Assembly (NCBI GenBank): GCA_017546505.1
Contig: JAFYWV010000039.1
Coordinates: 1 to 40,753, forward strand
Length of the DNA stretch: 40,753 bases
DNA from: Bacteroidaceae bacterium
GTDB taxonomy: Bacteria > Bacteroidota > Bacteroidia > Bacteroidales > Bacteroidaceae
Direction: 5' to 3'
The notes under the pieces were generated by a model. That model was not told where the DNA came from and ran no database searches. It was given only the letters and a program-made list of their open reading frames with translations. Positions 1 through 7,974 of this stretch are shown piece after piece (position 1 is the stretch's first letter; the number at the start of each line of letters is the position of its first letter). The position numbers and the translations under genes were made by a program.

Positions 1-3000
1 AGTAGGTGAATGCATTATTTCCAATAAATATTACGCTATTAGGTATTGTTATGCTTGTAAGACAGGAGCAGCCACTAAACGCATGTTCTCCAATGCTTGT
101 TACGCTATTACCAATTACAACGCTTGTGAGACCGGAGCAATCATAAAACGCATAATCCCCTATGCTTGTTATACTATTAGGGATTGTAATGCTTGTAAGC
201 TTGGAGCAACCAGAGAACGCCCAAGGCGTAATACCCAAAGTTCCATCCTTTATAGTAATTGATGTATTTTCGGGCATTGTACCTTTATAATTATAAAGCA
301 CTTTGCCGGCATAAACTACACCATCGGGCTGGCTATTATACCAAGCAGTATCATAGAACGCATGATTTCCAATGTGTGTTACGCTGCTAGGGATTACAAC
401 GCTTGTAAGACCGGAGCAACCAAAGAACGCATCACTTCCAATGCTTGTAACACTATTAGGAATCTCAACACTGGTAAGCCCGGTGTAAAGGAATGCTGCA
501 TTTCCAATGCTTGTAACGCTATTAGGGATTACAATGCTTGTAAGGCCGCATTCTCTGAACGCATTATCTCCAATGCTTTCAACCCCGTTTGGAATTGATG
601 TGTTATTACAACCGACAACCAATGTATTTGTTGCCGTCTCTATTATTGCATTGCAATTATCGCGACTGTCATATTTTGTATTACCGGCTGCAACCGTTAT
701 ACTTGTAAGGTTATAGCAACCAGAGAACGCAGAATTTCCAATGTTTGTAACACTGTTAGGGATTGTTACACTTGTAAGGCCGTAGCAACCAGAGAACGCA
801 TCATCACCAATGCTTGTAACACGATACTCCTCACCGTTATATATTACACCCTCGGGAATTACCACATCATCGGTGTATCTATACCCATTTGATGTTACAC
901 TGGCTGTTTTGTTTGATGAATTGTAAGTATAATAAATTGTCCTTTCGGTAATTGTTACAGCACACTCTGCCTTTATTCCGCCAGCACCGTTTGCAGTTGC
1001 TGTAATTGTCGCATTACCCAAAGCTACACTTCTCAAAACACCATTCTCGTCAACCGTTACAACAGATTCGTCCGATGTACTCCAGATAACAGTTTTATCA
1101 GTTGCATCGTCAGGTGTAATTGTTGCTGTGAGCTGATAAATCTCATTGACACCAAGCGTGAGTTGCTCTTTGTTCAGTGTTATATTGGTAGTCTCTATGC
1201 CACCAACAGTTTTCATATTTGCAAAATAACTGCTCCACGCACTGTAGTCGCTCCCCACAGGATAGTAGAGCGTTGCCGATGATGAGATTCCGTCAAATGA
1301 ATAACGGTTCACATACGGTGCAGTTGTTGCCAATGATGTCACGCTTGCAAGACCGGAGCAACCTCTGAACGCATAATTTTCAATGTTTGTAACGCTGTTA
1401 GGGATTACAACCTTTGTAAGCCCGGTGCATTTATAGAATGCATATCCCTTTATCTCTTTTACACCTCCGGGAATTACAAGTTCAGTCAACAATGCACCAT
1501 TCAAATACAAGTTCTCTGCATAGTACAACGGATTGGCAGAACTATTACCAAAATATACACCACACCAAGCAGCAACGTTACTTATATGCACCTCTTCAAG
1601 CCCGGTACAATCATAGAACGCATAATTTCCAATGCTTGTTACGCTCTCGGGGATTGTTACGCTTGTAAGGCCGTTGCAATCTCTGAACGCATTATCTCCA
1701 ATGATTTCGACGCTGTTAGGGATTGATGTGTTTTTGCAACCGGTAACCAATGTATTTGTTGCAGTCTCTATTATTGCATTGCAATTATCGCGACTGTCAT
1801 ATTTTACATTCCCATCTGCTACATTTATACTTGTAAGCCCCGTGCAACCACGAAACGCATCATCTCCAATGTTTGTAACTCCATTACCGATTACAACGCT
1901 TGTAAGACCGGAGCAACCATAGAACGCATCCTCACCAATGTTTGCAACCCCATTACCAATTACAACGCTTGCAAGACCGGTGCAACCATAGAACGCACTC
2001 TTACCAATACTTGTTACACCGTCACCGATTACAATGTTTGTAAGCCCGGTGCAATGAAAGAATGCATCCTCTCCAATGCTTGTCACGCTGTTAGGGATTG
2101 TAATGCTTGTGATTGTTGTGTTGCCATTGAATACATTTGCACCAACAGCATAATTCTCACCTTTATAATTGGCAGGCAAAGTTAGTTCTTTAGCATTGCC
2201 CAAATAGTAAAGCAATGTATTTACACCATTTTTTTCACCAAATATAAAATCACCCTCCATTGAGCCATTGGGGACATTATAAACATTGTCGGCATAATAA
2301 GCAACATAACCATTGTCGCTTGAACCCTTACTGAATGTTAGATTAGATAAATTATAAACAGTTTTAAGCTCGAAGCAATATTGGAATGCATATTTTTCAA
2401 TAGATGTTACGCTATTAGGGATTACAATGCTTGTAAGGCCGGAGCAACCATTGAACGCTACACCTCCAATAGATGTTACGCTATTGGGGATTGTAATGCT
2501 TGTAAGCCCGGTGCACTCTAAGAACGCACCGGCCGCAATACCCAAAGTTCCATTCTTTATAGAAATTGATGTATTTTCGGGCATTGTACCTTTGTATTTA
2601 TAAAGCACTTTGCCGGCATAAACCACACCATCGGGCTGGTTATTATACCAAGCAGTATCATAGAACGCCTGATTATGAATGTTTGTTACGCTGTTGGGGA
2701 TTTCAATGCTTGCAAGCCTGATGCAATGCAGGAACGCTGAACCTCCAATAAATGTTACGCTGTTAGGGATTACAATGCTTGTAAGGCCGGCGCACTCAAA
2801 GAACGCTAAACCTCCAATAGATGTTACGCTCTCTGGGATTGTTACGCTTGTAAGGCCGGTACAACAATAGAACGCCTCATTTCCAATGCTTGTTACACTG
2901 AAAGTTGTACCATTGTAAGTGACAGTCTCCGGAATGGATACACTGCCGGTGTACTTGTTGACTCCGAGAGTAACCTCAACAGTCTTGCCTTCGTTGGACA

Positions 3001-3106
3001 GGATGTTGTAATAGATGCCACCCGCTTCAAAGTCTTGGGCCGTTGCTACTGTTGTGCACAGCAACAGCAGTGCGGTGAACAGATGTTTTAAATGAATGTG
3101 TTTCAT
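1..3106 (-). CDS. BspA-like secreted leucine-rich repeat protein (C-terminus outside window)
   Basis: I read the minus frame by eye from the ATG at 3106 to base 1 and found no stop, giving at least 1035 codons. The N-terminus is a signal peptide (MKHIHLKHLF, hydrophobic core, cut near TVATAQ). The rest is mostly BspA-type (LRR_5) repeats of about 23 residues, such as GLTSITIPNSVTSIGNNAF. At about residues 634-718 the LRR array is interrupted by a bacterial Ig-like domain (Big_2 type, with TLGVNEIYQLTATITP and VIWSTSDESVVTVDENG). Two non-LRR modules each occur twice: one containing DTAWYNNQPDGVVYAGKVLY (near 2540-2665 and 230-360), the other YDSRDNCNAIIETATNTLVV (near 1745 and 617). BspA family proteins are surface or secreted adhesins, often sorted by C-terminal signals that cannot be seen here. 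It is divergent from the kinase unit. The exact ligand is unknown. Confidence 0.9.
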   Translation of the reverse strand, partial: MKHIHLKHLFTALLLLCTTVATAQDFEAGGIYYNILSNEGKTVEVTLGVNKYTGSVSIPETVTYNGTTFSVTSIGNEAFYCCTGLTSVTIPESVTSIGGLAFFECAGLTSIVIPNSVTFIGGSAFLHCIRLASIEIPNSVTNIHNQAFYDTAWYNNQPDGVVYAGKVLYKYKGTMPENTSISIKNGTLGIAAGAFLECTGLTSITIPNSVTSIGGVAFNGCSGLTSIVIPNSVTSIEKYAFQYCFELKTVYNLSNLTFSKGSSDNGYVAYYADNVYNVPNGSMEGDFIFGEKNGVNTLLYYLGNAKELTLPANYKGENYAVGANVFNGNTTITSITIPNSVTSIGEDAFFHCTGLTNIVIGDGVTSIGKSAFYGCTGLASVVIGNGVANIGEDAFYGCSGLTSVVIGNGVTNIGDDAFRGCTGLTSINVADGNVKYDSRDNCNAIIETATNTLVTGCKNTSIPNSVEIIGDNAFRDCNGLTSVTIPESVTSIGNYAFYDCTGLEEVHISNVAAWCGVYFGNSSANPLYYAENLYLNGALLTELVIPGGVKEIKGYAFYKCTGLTKVVIPNSVTNIENYAFRGCSGLASVTSLATTAPYVNRYSFDGISSSATLYYPVGSDYSAWSSYFANMKTVGGIETTNITLNKEQLTLGVNEIYQLTATITPDDATDKTVIWSTSDESVVTVDENGVLRSVALGNATITATANGAGGIKAECAVTITERTIYYTYNSSNKTASVTSNGYRYTDDVVIPEGVIYNGEEYRVTSIGDDAFSGCYGLTSVTIPNSVTNIGNSAFSGCYNLTSITVAAGNTKYDSRDNCNAIIETATNTLVVGCNNTSIPNGVESIGDNAFRECGLTSIVIPNSVTSIGNAAFLYTGLTSVEIPNSVTSIGSDAFFGCSGLTSVVIPSSVTHIGNHAFYDTAWYNSQPDGVVYAGKVLYNYKGTMPENTSITIKDGTLGITPWAFSGCSKLTSITIPNSITSIGDYAFYDCSGLTSVVIGNSVTSIGEHAFSGCSCLTSITIPNSVIFIGNNAFTY

Positions 3107-3263
3107 AATTCTTATATTTTATTTTGGTAAAAGTACAGACTTTTCAACACGCGCGGTTGGTTCATCTTGGTTCTTCTACCCCCCCATTTGGTTTTAGGAG
3201 AGCTTTTGAGACTTTTTGTTGATATTTTTTCCTAAATTCGCAAAGGAAAAACACGCAGCCGGA

Positions 3264-3836
3264 ATGGAGCAGAATAATATATACAAGGTATTGCAGGAGA
3301 AGGTGGAGGTTATCGCGGGGCGTAAGATGAGAACACCGCGTGACTTTGACTATCTGTCGACACGCATTTTCGACAAGACGAAGGCATATATTTCGCCAAT
3401 TACACTAAAGAGGTTCTGGGGCTATCTTGGCGAGGAGCACCGCAAGAAGCCTTACCGCAGTACACTGAACACACTAGCCATATACGCAGGATACACCTGC
3501 ATTGAGACATTCACAGACAGCACCGGCAATAACAACAATTCAAGCAGCGAGACTATGCACAACCCCAACCTGCAGACAGCAGCACTGAACAAGGGTGACG
3601 TGATTGAACTAAAGTGGACTCCCGGGCGCTGTGTGAGAATAAAATATGAGGGACACGATATGTTCCGTGTCATTGAGTCACAGAACAGCAAACTAACCGC
3701 CGGCGACACATTCCTGTGCTACCAGTTCATTCAGGAACAACCGCTCTATTTGCGCTGTCTTGTACATAACAACAGCGAACCCACAGGCTATGTGTGTGGC
3801 AAAGTGGGTGGCATTCATTATATTGTTGTGGAGTAA
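3264..3836 (+). CDS. Small HTH-like protein upstream of LRR kinase, function unknown
   Basis: A 190-residue protein starting at MEQNNIYKVL; the frame stays open upstream to an ATG at 3216, but that extension (MLIFFPKFAKEKHAAG) looks like leader sequence. Residues 1-85 are helical and basic, with the pattern RTPRDFDYLSTRIF ... ISPITLKRFWGYLG ... STLNTLAIYAGY. I recognise this as a recurrent N-terminal module of Bacteroidales hypothetical proteins that resembles a Cro/repressor-like DNA-binding fold. After an Asn/Ser-rich linker (about 92-100) the last 80 residues look beta-rich (KGDVIELKWTPGRCVRIKYEG), like a small barrel. There is no signal peptide or membrane segment. It ends 13 bases before the kinase start, so the two are probably co-transcribed. 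The DNA-binding role is an inference; it could equally be a kinase substrate or adaptor. Confidence 0.75.
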   Translation: MEQNNIYKVLQEKVEVIAGRKMRTPRDFDYLSTRIFDKTKAYISPITLKRFWGYLGEEHRKKPYRSTLNTLAIYAGYTCIETFTDSTGNNNNSSSETMHNPNLQTAALNKGDVIELKWTPGRCVRIKYEGHDMFRVIESQNSKLTAGDTFLCYQFIQEQPLYLRCLVHNNSEPTGYVCGKVGGIHYIVVE

Positions 3837-3849
3837 AAAACAAAGGACA

Positions 3850-5445
3850 ATGGTTTCTTCATCCGATTTTATCTGTAACGAGAATACTTTCGAGGAGAAA
3901 ATTTTTATTGGTGACAGTGGTGCAACATCATTGTCCTACAGGGTGTGCCGCGATGGCCGCCTCTATTTTATGAAGCAGCTGCGGCCGGAGCTGTTTCCCA
4001 ACCACAACAACAGAGTGCTGTTGCAAAAGGAGTTTGCACTTGGCAATAGCATAGAGCACAATAATGTGGTAAGATATGACTCCATCTATGAAAGCGAGGA
4101 GGAGATGTACATTCTAATGGAGTATGTACAAGGCTCAACCATTGAAGAAAAACTGAAAAACGACACCGCCTTCTTTGCAAATGAGAACAATATACGCCGC
4201 TTTGCTCTGCAGCTGCTGGATGGTTTGAAGGCACTGCACTCAAAAGGAATTGCATACGTGGATATAAACGCCGGCAACATTATGCTCACACAGGTGGGCA
4301 ACAATGTAAAGATTGTAGACCTGGGGTTCTGTTTCAGCAACGAGTTCAGCCACGCAACGTTCGGGGTTACAAAAGATTTTGCTGCACCCGAGATTTTGGA
4401 TGGCAACACCGATAACTTTGGCGAGCGTAGCGACATCTATGCTGTGGGATGTCTGTTAAGATATATAAAGAAGAAAAGCGGCACAAAGTACTCACACCGT
4501 TTTGAGAACATCATAAAGCGTTGTATTAAAAAAGAGAAGGCTGAACGATTTGCCACTGCCGATGAGGTAATAAGTGCCATAAACGCACACCACAAGAAAC
4601 GCAACATTCTCCTTGGCATAATATTGCTGTTGGCAGCTGTCTGCGGCATTAATTCACTATGGCGCAGCAATGAACACAACTGCAAAGAAGCGCAAAGGAT
4701 TGAGATGACAGAATCACAGGATGATATTATCTACCGCGTTGTGTCGCACGAGGAGCGCACCTGCGAAGTCGTTGGCGGCAATGGACGTGGAAATAATATC
4801 TACATACAGTCAAGCGTTTTATTCGGCAACACAGAGTATAGAACAATAAGCATTGCCGACTCGGCCTTCGCAACAAGAGACATTCTGTCGGTTCGCCTGC
4901 CCGAAGGACTTGAAAAGGTCGGATACTGCGCATTCTTTGGCTGCGACTCTGTTGTAAACATTTCATTACCAAGCACCCTGACAGAATTCTACACCGGATT
5001 CAAAGATATGAAAAGGCTAAAGACAATCAAGTTTCCACAACATATAAAGTCAATCAGCGCTGCGGCATTCGTGGATTGCATTGCTCTTGAAAAAGTTTAT
5101 ATCCCTGAGGGGGTTGAACGCATTGAGTTTGACGCTTTCGGGCGATGCTATGGTTTGAAACAGGTTTACTTGCCACAGACTTTAAAGGTGATTGAGCGCG
5201 GAGTATTCTGGATGTGCAAGGGGCTGGAGGAGGTTACCGTCCCGGCAGGAGTTGAAGAGATTGGCGACTACGCCTTTTACTACTGCGACAGATTGAAGCA
5301 CATATATCTTCACGCACACACTCCACCCGCAATAACCACAATACTGAAGAACAGCAGTGCCGTGATACACGTGCCTTTCACAGCACTGGAAAATTACAGG
5401 AAACACCCTTACTGGGCAGAATACAACATTGTAGGAGACCTGTAA
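3850..5445 (+). CDS. Transmembrane Ser/Thr-kinase-like protein with C-terminal BspA-type LRR
   Basis: A 531-residue protein starting at MVSSSDFICN; the upstream in-frame ATG at 3760 lies inside the preceding gene. Residues 14-245 are a Hanks-type kinase fold: degenerate Gly loop (GDSGATSLSYRV), Lys42 in YFMKQL, Glu61 in the C-helix, catalytic loop YVDINAGN (Asp138, Asn143) replacing HRDxKxxN, DLG (157-159) replacing DFG, and APE (179-181). A single membrane segment follows (about 252-271, ILLGIILLLAAVCG). Residues 350-531 are LRR_5 repeats such as LEKVYIPEGVERIEFDAFG, ending with a BspA-like VPFTALENYRKHPYW. The predicted topology is a cytoplasmic kinase with periplasmic LRR. Phosphate-transfer residues are present, so it may be active, but it is non-RD. 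Its stop codon touches that of the convergent PAP2 gene. Confidence 0.88.
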   Translation: MVSSSDFICNENTFEEKIFIGDSGATSLSYRVCRDGRLYFMKQLRPELFPNHNNRVLLQKEFALGNSIEHNNVVRYDSIYESEEEMYILMEYVQGSTIEEKLKNDTAFFANENNIRRFALQLLDGLKALHSKGIAYVDINAGNIMLTQVGNNVKIVDLGFCFSNEFSHATFGVTKDFAAPEILDGNTDNFGERSDIYAVGCLLRYIKKKSGTKYSHRFENIIKRCIKKEKAERFATADEVISAINAHHKKRNILLGIILLLAAVCGINSLWRSNEHNCKEAQRIEMTESQDDIIYRVVSHEERTCEVVGGNGRGNNIYIQSSVLFGNTEYRTISIADSAFATRDILSVRLPEGLEKVGYCAFFGCDSVVNISLPSTLTEFYTGFKDMKRLKTIKFPQHIKSISAAAFVDCIALEKVYIPEGVERIEFDAFGRCYGLKQVYLPQTLKVIERGVFWMCKGLEEVTVPAGVEEIGDYAFYYCDRLKHIYLHAHTPPAITTILKNSSAVIHVPFTALENYRKHPYWAEYNIVGDL

Positions 5446-6186
5446 TCAATAGTTCCTTATCACCTCTTCGTGCGCCCTGCTGCGCTTTATCTTGAACAGT
5501 TTCCAATCCTTGAAAATTGCATCGGTTGCCCAATAGGCCAGCTCGGCAGTCAAGATACCCACTGCTGCACCCACAATGACATCACTCACATAGTGACGGT
5601 TATTGAGCACACGCATCACTCCGGTTGTAGTTGCCAAAGCATAGCCGGCTATAGGTATCCACACACTCCTGTGTCCATACTCGTGAGCCAGCAGAGTCGC
5701 ACCGGTAAAGGCTGTCGCTGTGTGCCCCGATGGAAAACTGGCATTGCGTCCATTGGGGCGTGTCCTGTTGATACTGTACTTCAGGCCATTCACAACCGCA
5801 GCCATCATTATGACGGCAAAGGCATCGGCCGTGAGTATCTGGTAACGGTTCTTGCTCACTCCCTTTACTCCACAGAGCCCCATAGTCAACTGTGCGGCCC
5901 AAGGAGCATACTGCAGATAGTCGTCAAACCTCAGCTCAAAGCCGGGAAGGTTCTTATGCACGCCATCGCGCACGTAACCGTCAATGGGAATAAGTGCCAA
6001 ACCGGCAGCAGCAATGGGCAATGCTGCACTGAAAGTGTGATGGGCATAGTGAAGATTAAACCTCTTTTTTGTCATCTCAACCCCTGCGACATTACCGGCA
6101 TTAACCTTCAAAGCGACAGTATCTACCTGTGCACCGGCAGCAAGTGTGCCGAAAAGGCACATAAAGATAAGTATTCTTGTTTTCAT
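5446..6186 (-). CDS. PAP2-superfamily phosphatase, exported
   Basis: A 246-residue protein starting at MKTRILIFMC, with an N-terminal signal sequence (LFGTLAAGAQ). The frame continues upstream, but the Bacteroidetes -7 box at 6227-6234 and the signal peptide favour this start. The three acid phosphatase signatures are visible: KYSINRTRP, FPSGHTATA and RVLNNRHYVSD (conserved Arg, His, Asp). Several hydrophobic stretches (around ALPIAAAGLALIP, AVIMMAAVV and SDVIVGAAVGILTA) suggest membrane association. The family removes phosphate from lipids such as undecaprenyl diphosphate, phosphatidate or lipid A; the substrate cannot be decided here. It is transcribed convergently with the LRR kinase with no bases between stop codons. 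Confidence 0.88.
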   Translation of the reverse strand: MKTRILIFMCLFGTLAAGAQVDTVALKVNAGNVAGVEMTKKRFNLHYAHHTFSAALPIAAAGLALIPIDGYVRDGVHKNLPGFELRFDDYLQYAPWAAQLTMGLCGVKGVSKNRYQILTADAFAVIMMAAVVNGLKYSINRTRPNGRNASFPSGHTATAFTGATLLAHEYGHRSVWIPIAGYALATTTGVMRVLNNRHYVSDVIVGAAVGILTAELAYWATDAIFKDWKLFKIKRSRAHEEVIRNY

Positions 6187-6226
6187 AGTAATTATATTTG
6201 CCACACATTCAAGGACAAACAGAGTG

Positions 6227-6234
6227 CAAAGGTA
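6227..6234 (-). promoter_or_regulatory. Bacteroidetes -7 box upstream of the PAP2 gene
   Basis: The minus strand reads TACCTTTG, an exact match to TAnnTTTG, about 40 bases before the ATG at 6186. No clear -33 TTTG at the usual spacing was found. Confidence 0.55.
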
Positions 6235-6283
6235 ATCAAAAAAACGATGAAAAGTACAAGAATACACGGATTATGAAAAATCC

Positions 6284-7246
6284 TTATCTGGCGTGATTGT
6301 GTTTATACAACTGCCAAGTATTTACGAGATTATGCCACAAAGAGTAGAAGCCTCCGGCAATGGCGGTAACAGGCGTCAGGAAAGTGCACGCAAACCAGAT
6401 GGCAAACACAGTATTCTTTTGCCCCAAGGATTGCCCACCGGCAATGACCTCGCCATTGCGACGACCAACAAAGCGCCCGAAAGCGAACTGCAGCACGCAA
6501 CAGACCAGTGACACCAATGCAATACCCGCCATAACCCAAAGCGAGAGGTTGCTGTGCGCTATTGCACGCGAAGTCATTGCAATGGCAAGCGACAGCGCCA
6601 CAAGCCACAGGTAAAAGGGAAGATTACGCCCTTTGGTAACGAGCAATGAGTGCAGGCGCGGCAGTAGCCGACGTGCAGCCTCGGCACACAAAAGCGGCAA
6701 CAACAGCAATGGAAAGACCTTGCCCATAATGAGCAGGAACGACGATGCAAGCGACACACCCTCAATTGGATGCGAGAAAGCAAGCAGTAGCGGAGCAACA
6801 AGTGCGACGGCAATGTTAATCTGCATTGTATAGGAGATTAACGATGCCGAATTTCCACCCAAACGGGCTGTGATTACAGCAGCCGCAGTTGCGGTAGGAC
6901 ACATAAGACACATCATTGCCGACTCGAGGAGCACGCGCACTGCCACCGGCATCTGTGGAACGAAGGCTATGAGCAGGGAGAGTGTAATGAACGAGAACAT
7001 CTGAAAAGCCAACAACCACAAATGCCATTTAGAGGGTTTGAGTTCCTTTATCCTCACCTTGCAGAAAGTCACAAAGAGCATTGCAAAAATAAGCCCCGGC
7101 TGAACAACCGCAAGCAGCGACGACACAAAATTATGGGTACTATCGAACAGCGGGATATTGGTGTAGAGCAGATACATCATCACACCGCCACCCATTGCAA
7201 TGGGCAACGACCAGTCACGCAAAAGCTGATGGAATTTCACGTTCAT
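6284..7246 (-). CDS. Bile acid:sodium symporter (BASS/SBF) family transporter
   Basis: A membrane protein of about 320 residues with roughly nine or ten hydrophobic segments. The C-terminal half carries GGQSLGQKNTVFAIW and the middle carries CPTATAAAVITARLGGN, both typical of the SBF/BASS fold. I chose the ATG at 7246, which overlaps the aroQ stop as ATGA; a GTG two codons upstream is an alternative. Family members move bile acids, pyruvate, pantothenate or other organic anions with sodium. The link to aroQ suggests, but does not show, a shikimate-related or keto acid substrate. It is the last gene of the minus-strand aromatic cluster; a promoter for the next gene (PAP2) lies in the 97-base gap after it. 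Confidence 0.85.
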   Translation of the reverse strand: MNVKFHQLLRDWSLPIAMGGGVMMYLLYTNIPLFDSTHNFVSSLLAVVQPGLIFAMLFVTFCKVRIKELKPSKWHLWLLAFQMFSFITLSLLIAFVPQMPVAVRVLLESAMMCLMCPTATAAAVITARLGGNSASLISYTMQINIAVALVAPLLLAFSHPIEGVSLASSFLLIMGKVFPLLLLPLLCAEAARRLLPRLHSLLVTKGRNLPFYLWLVALSLAIAMTSRAIAHSNLSLWVMAGIALVSLVCCVLQFAFGRFVGRRNGEVIAGGQSLGQKNTVFAIWFACTFLTPVTAIAGGFYSLWHNLVNTWQLYKHNHAR

Positions 7247-7677
7247 TCCCACAATTCAGCCAAATAGACCAACCCCTCTTTGTAGCCATCAAAGCCTTTG
7301 CCGCAGATGGTTTTTTGGGCATAGAACGATACATAGGAGAAACGGCGGAACTCCTCGCGAGTGGAGATATCGGTCAAATGCACCTCCACGGTGGGCAACG
7401 CCACGGCCTTCAGGGCATCAAGAATTGCCACACTGGTGTGCGTGTAGGCCGCAGGATTTATGAGTATGCCGTCGAACACGCCGTACGCAGCCTGAATCTT
7501 GTCGACGATCGCACCCTCGTGGTTCGACTGGAAAAGCTCTATCTCAACACCACACTCTGCAGCACAATCCACAACGAACTGCTGCAAAGCCGCAAAATTC
7601 TGCGCACCGTAGAGCGCAGGCTCACGCAACCCCAAAAGATTGAGGTTAGGTCCGTTTATAACCAGTATCTTTTTCAT
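7243..7677 (-). CDS. aroQ: 3-dehydroquinate dehydratase, type II
   Basis: A 144-residue protein, the normal length for the dodecameric type II enzyme, which converts 3-dehydroquinate to 3-dehydroshikimate in the cytoplasm. The N-terminus INGPNLNLLGLREPALYG holds the active-site Arg18 and catalytic Tyr23. NPAAYTHTSVAILDAL carries the Asn and His of the substrate site, and EVHLTDISTREEF the conserved Glu/His/Arg segment (usually EVHLSNIHAREEF, so slightly divergent). Its start follows the palindromic repeat region that separates it from pheA, so it may depend on read-through or on a promoter that I could not identify. The downstream transporter overlaps it by 4 bases. Confidence 0.95.
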   Translation of the reverse strand: MKKILVINGPNLNLLGLREPALYGAQNFAALQQFVVDCAAECGVEIELFQSNHEGAIVDKIQAAYGVFDGILINPAAYTHTSVAILDALKAVALPTVEVHLTDISTREEFRRFSYVSFYAQKTICGKGFDGYKEGLVYLAELWE

Positions 7678-7699
7678 ATCAAATTATATTCAACAACGC

Positions 7700-7974
7700 A
7701 GCTATCGCACTTTTAAACAATTCCACAAAATTGTTAGTATAAAACGGTGAGAACAAGGCTTGCGACAGTTTTGGAAACGGGAGTTTACTAAACGTAAATG
7801 ACTGTTTACAAAACCAAGCATAACGAAGTTATCGCCAATTTAGACAATGTGGGATTGGAGTAAAAGTGTGAGAGCAAGGCGTGGGGCTGTTGGAGAACCG
7901 GAGTTTACTTGAAGTAAATGAGGATTATACAACAGCCATAATAACACAGCTATCGCACTTTTAAACAATTCCAC
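7700..7974. repeat. Two tandem ~120 bp imperfect palindromic intergenic repeats plus a fragment
   Basis: Two related units with about a 120-base period fill the pheA-aroQ gap. Cores GAGTTTACTAAACGTAAATG (7781) and GAGTTTACTTGAAGTAAATG (7901) are palindromic. Flanking arms also pair: in unit 2, GGCTGTTG pairs with CAACAGCC, and GTAAAAGTGTGAGAGC with GCTATCGCACTTTTAAAC. In unit 1 the arms are the matching TGAGAACAAGGC and CAAAACCAAGCATAACG. A 28-base stretch ending the second unit (7947-7974) is duplicated exactly at 7699-7726, as if a third copy had been truncated. The element ends on the first base of the pheA stop codon. It resembles a MITE-, REP- or terminator-like repeat; I cannot assign a named family. 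Confidence 0.75.

Noticed and set aside
1632-2870. Short plus-strand open frames within the BspA-like region
   Set aside because: They arise from the repeated LRR DNA read on the wrong strand; the minus frame is open throughout.
1-3106. Regular ~69-base repeats that could suggest a CRISPR or satellite array
   Set aside because: The repeats translate in one frame as LRR_5 repeats, vary in sequence and have no spacers, so they are coding.
3107-3263. Promoter boxes in the divergent BspA/HTH spacer
   Set aside because: TACTTTTA (toward the BspA gene) and TATTTTTT (toward the HTH gene) are only partial TAnnTTTG matches, so I did not list them as features.
5470-6276. 268-residue open frame on the plus strand, opposite the PAP2 gene
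   Set aside because: It lies wholly antisense to a gene with clear PAP2 motifs, has no domain, signal peptide or promoter, and is rich in Cys/His as expected for a shadow frame.
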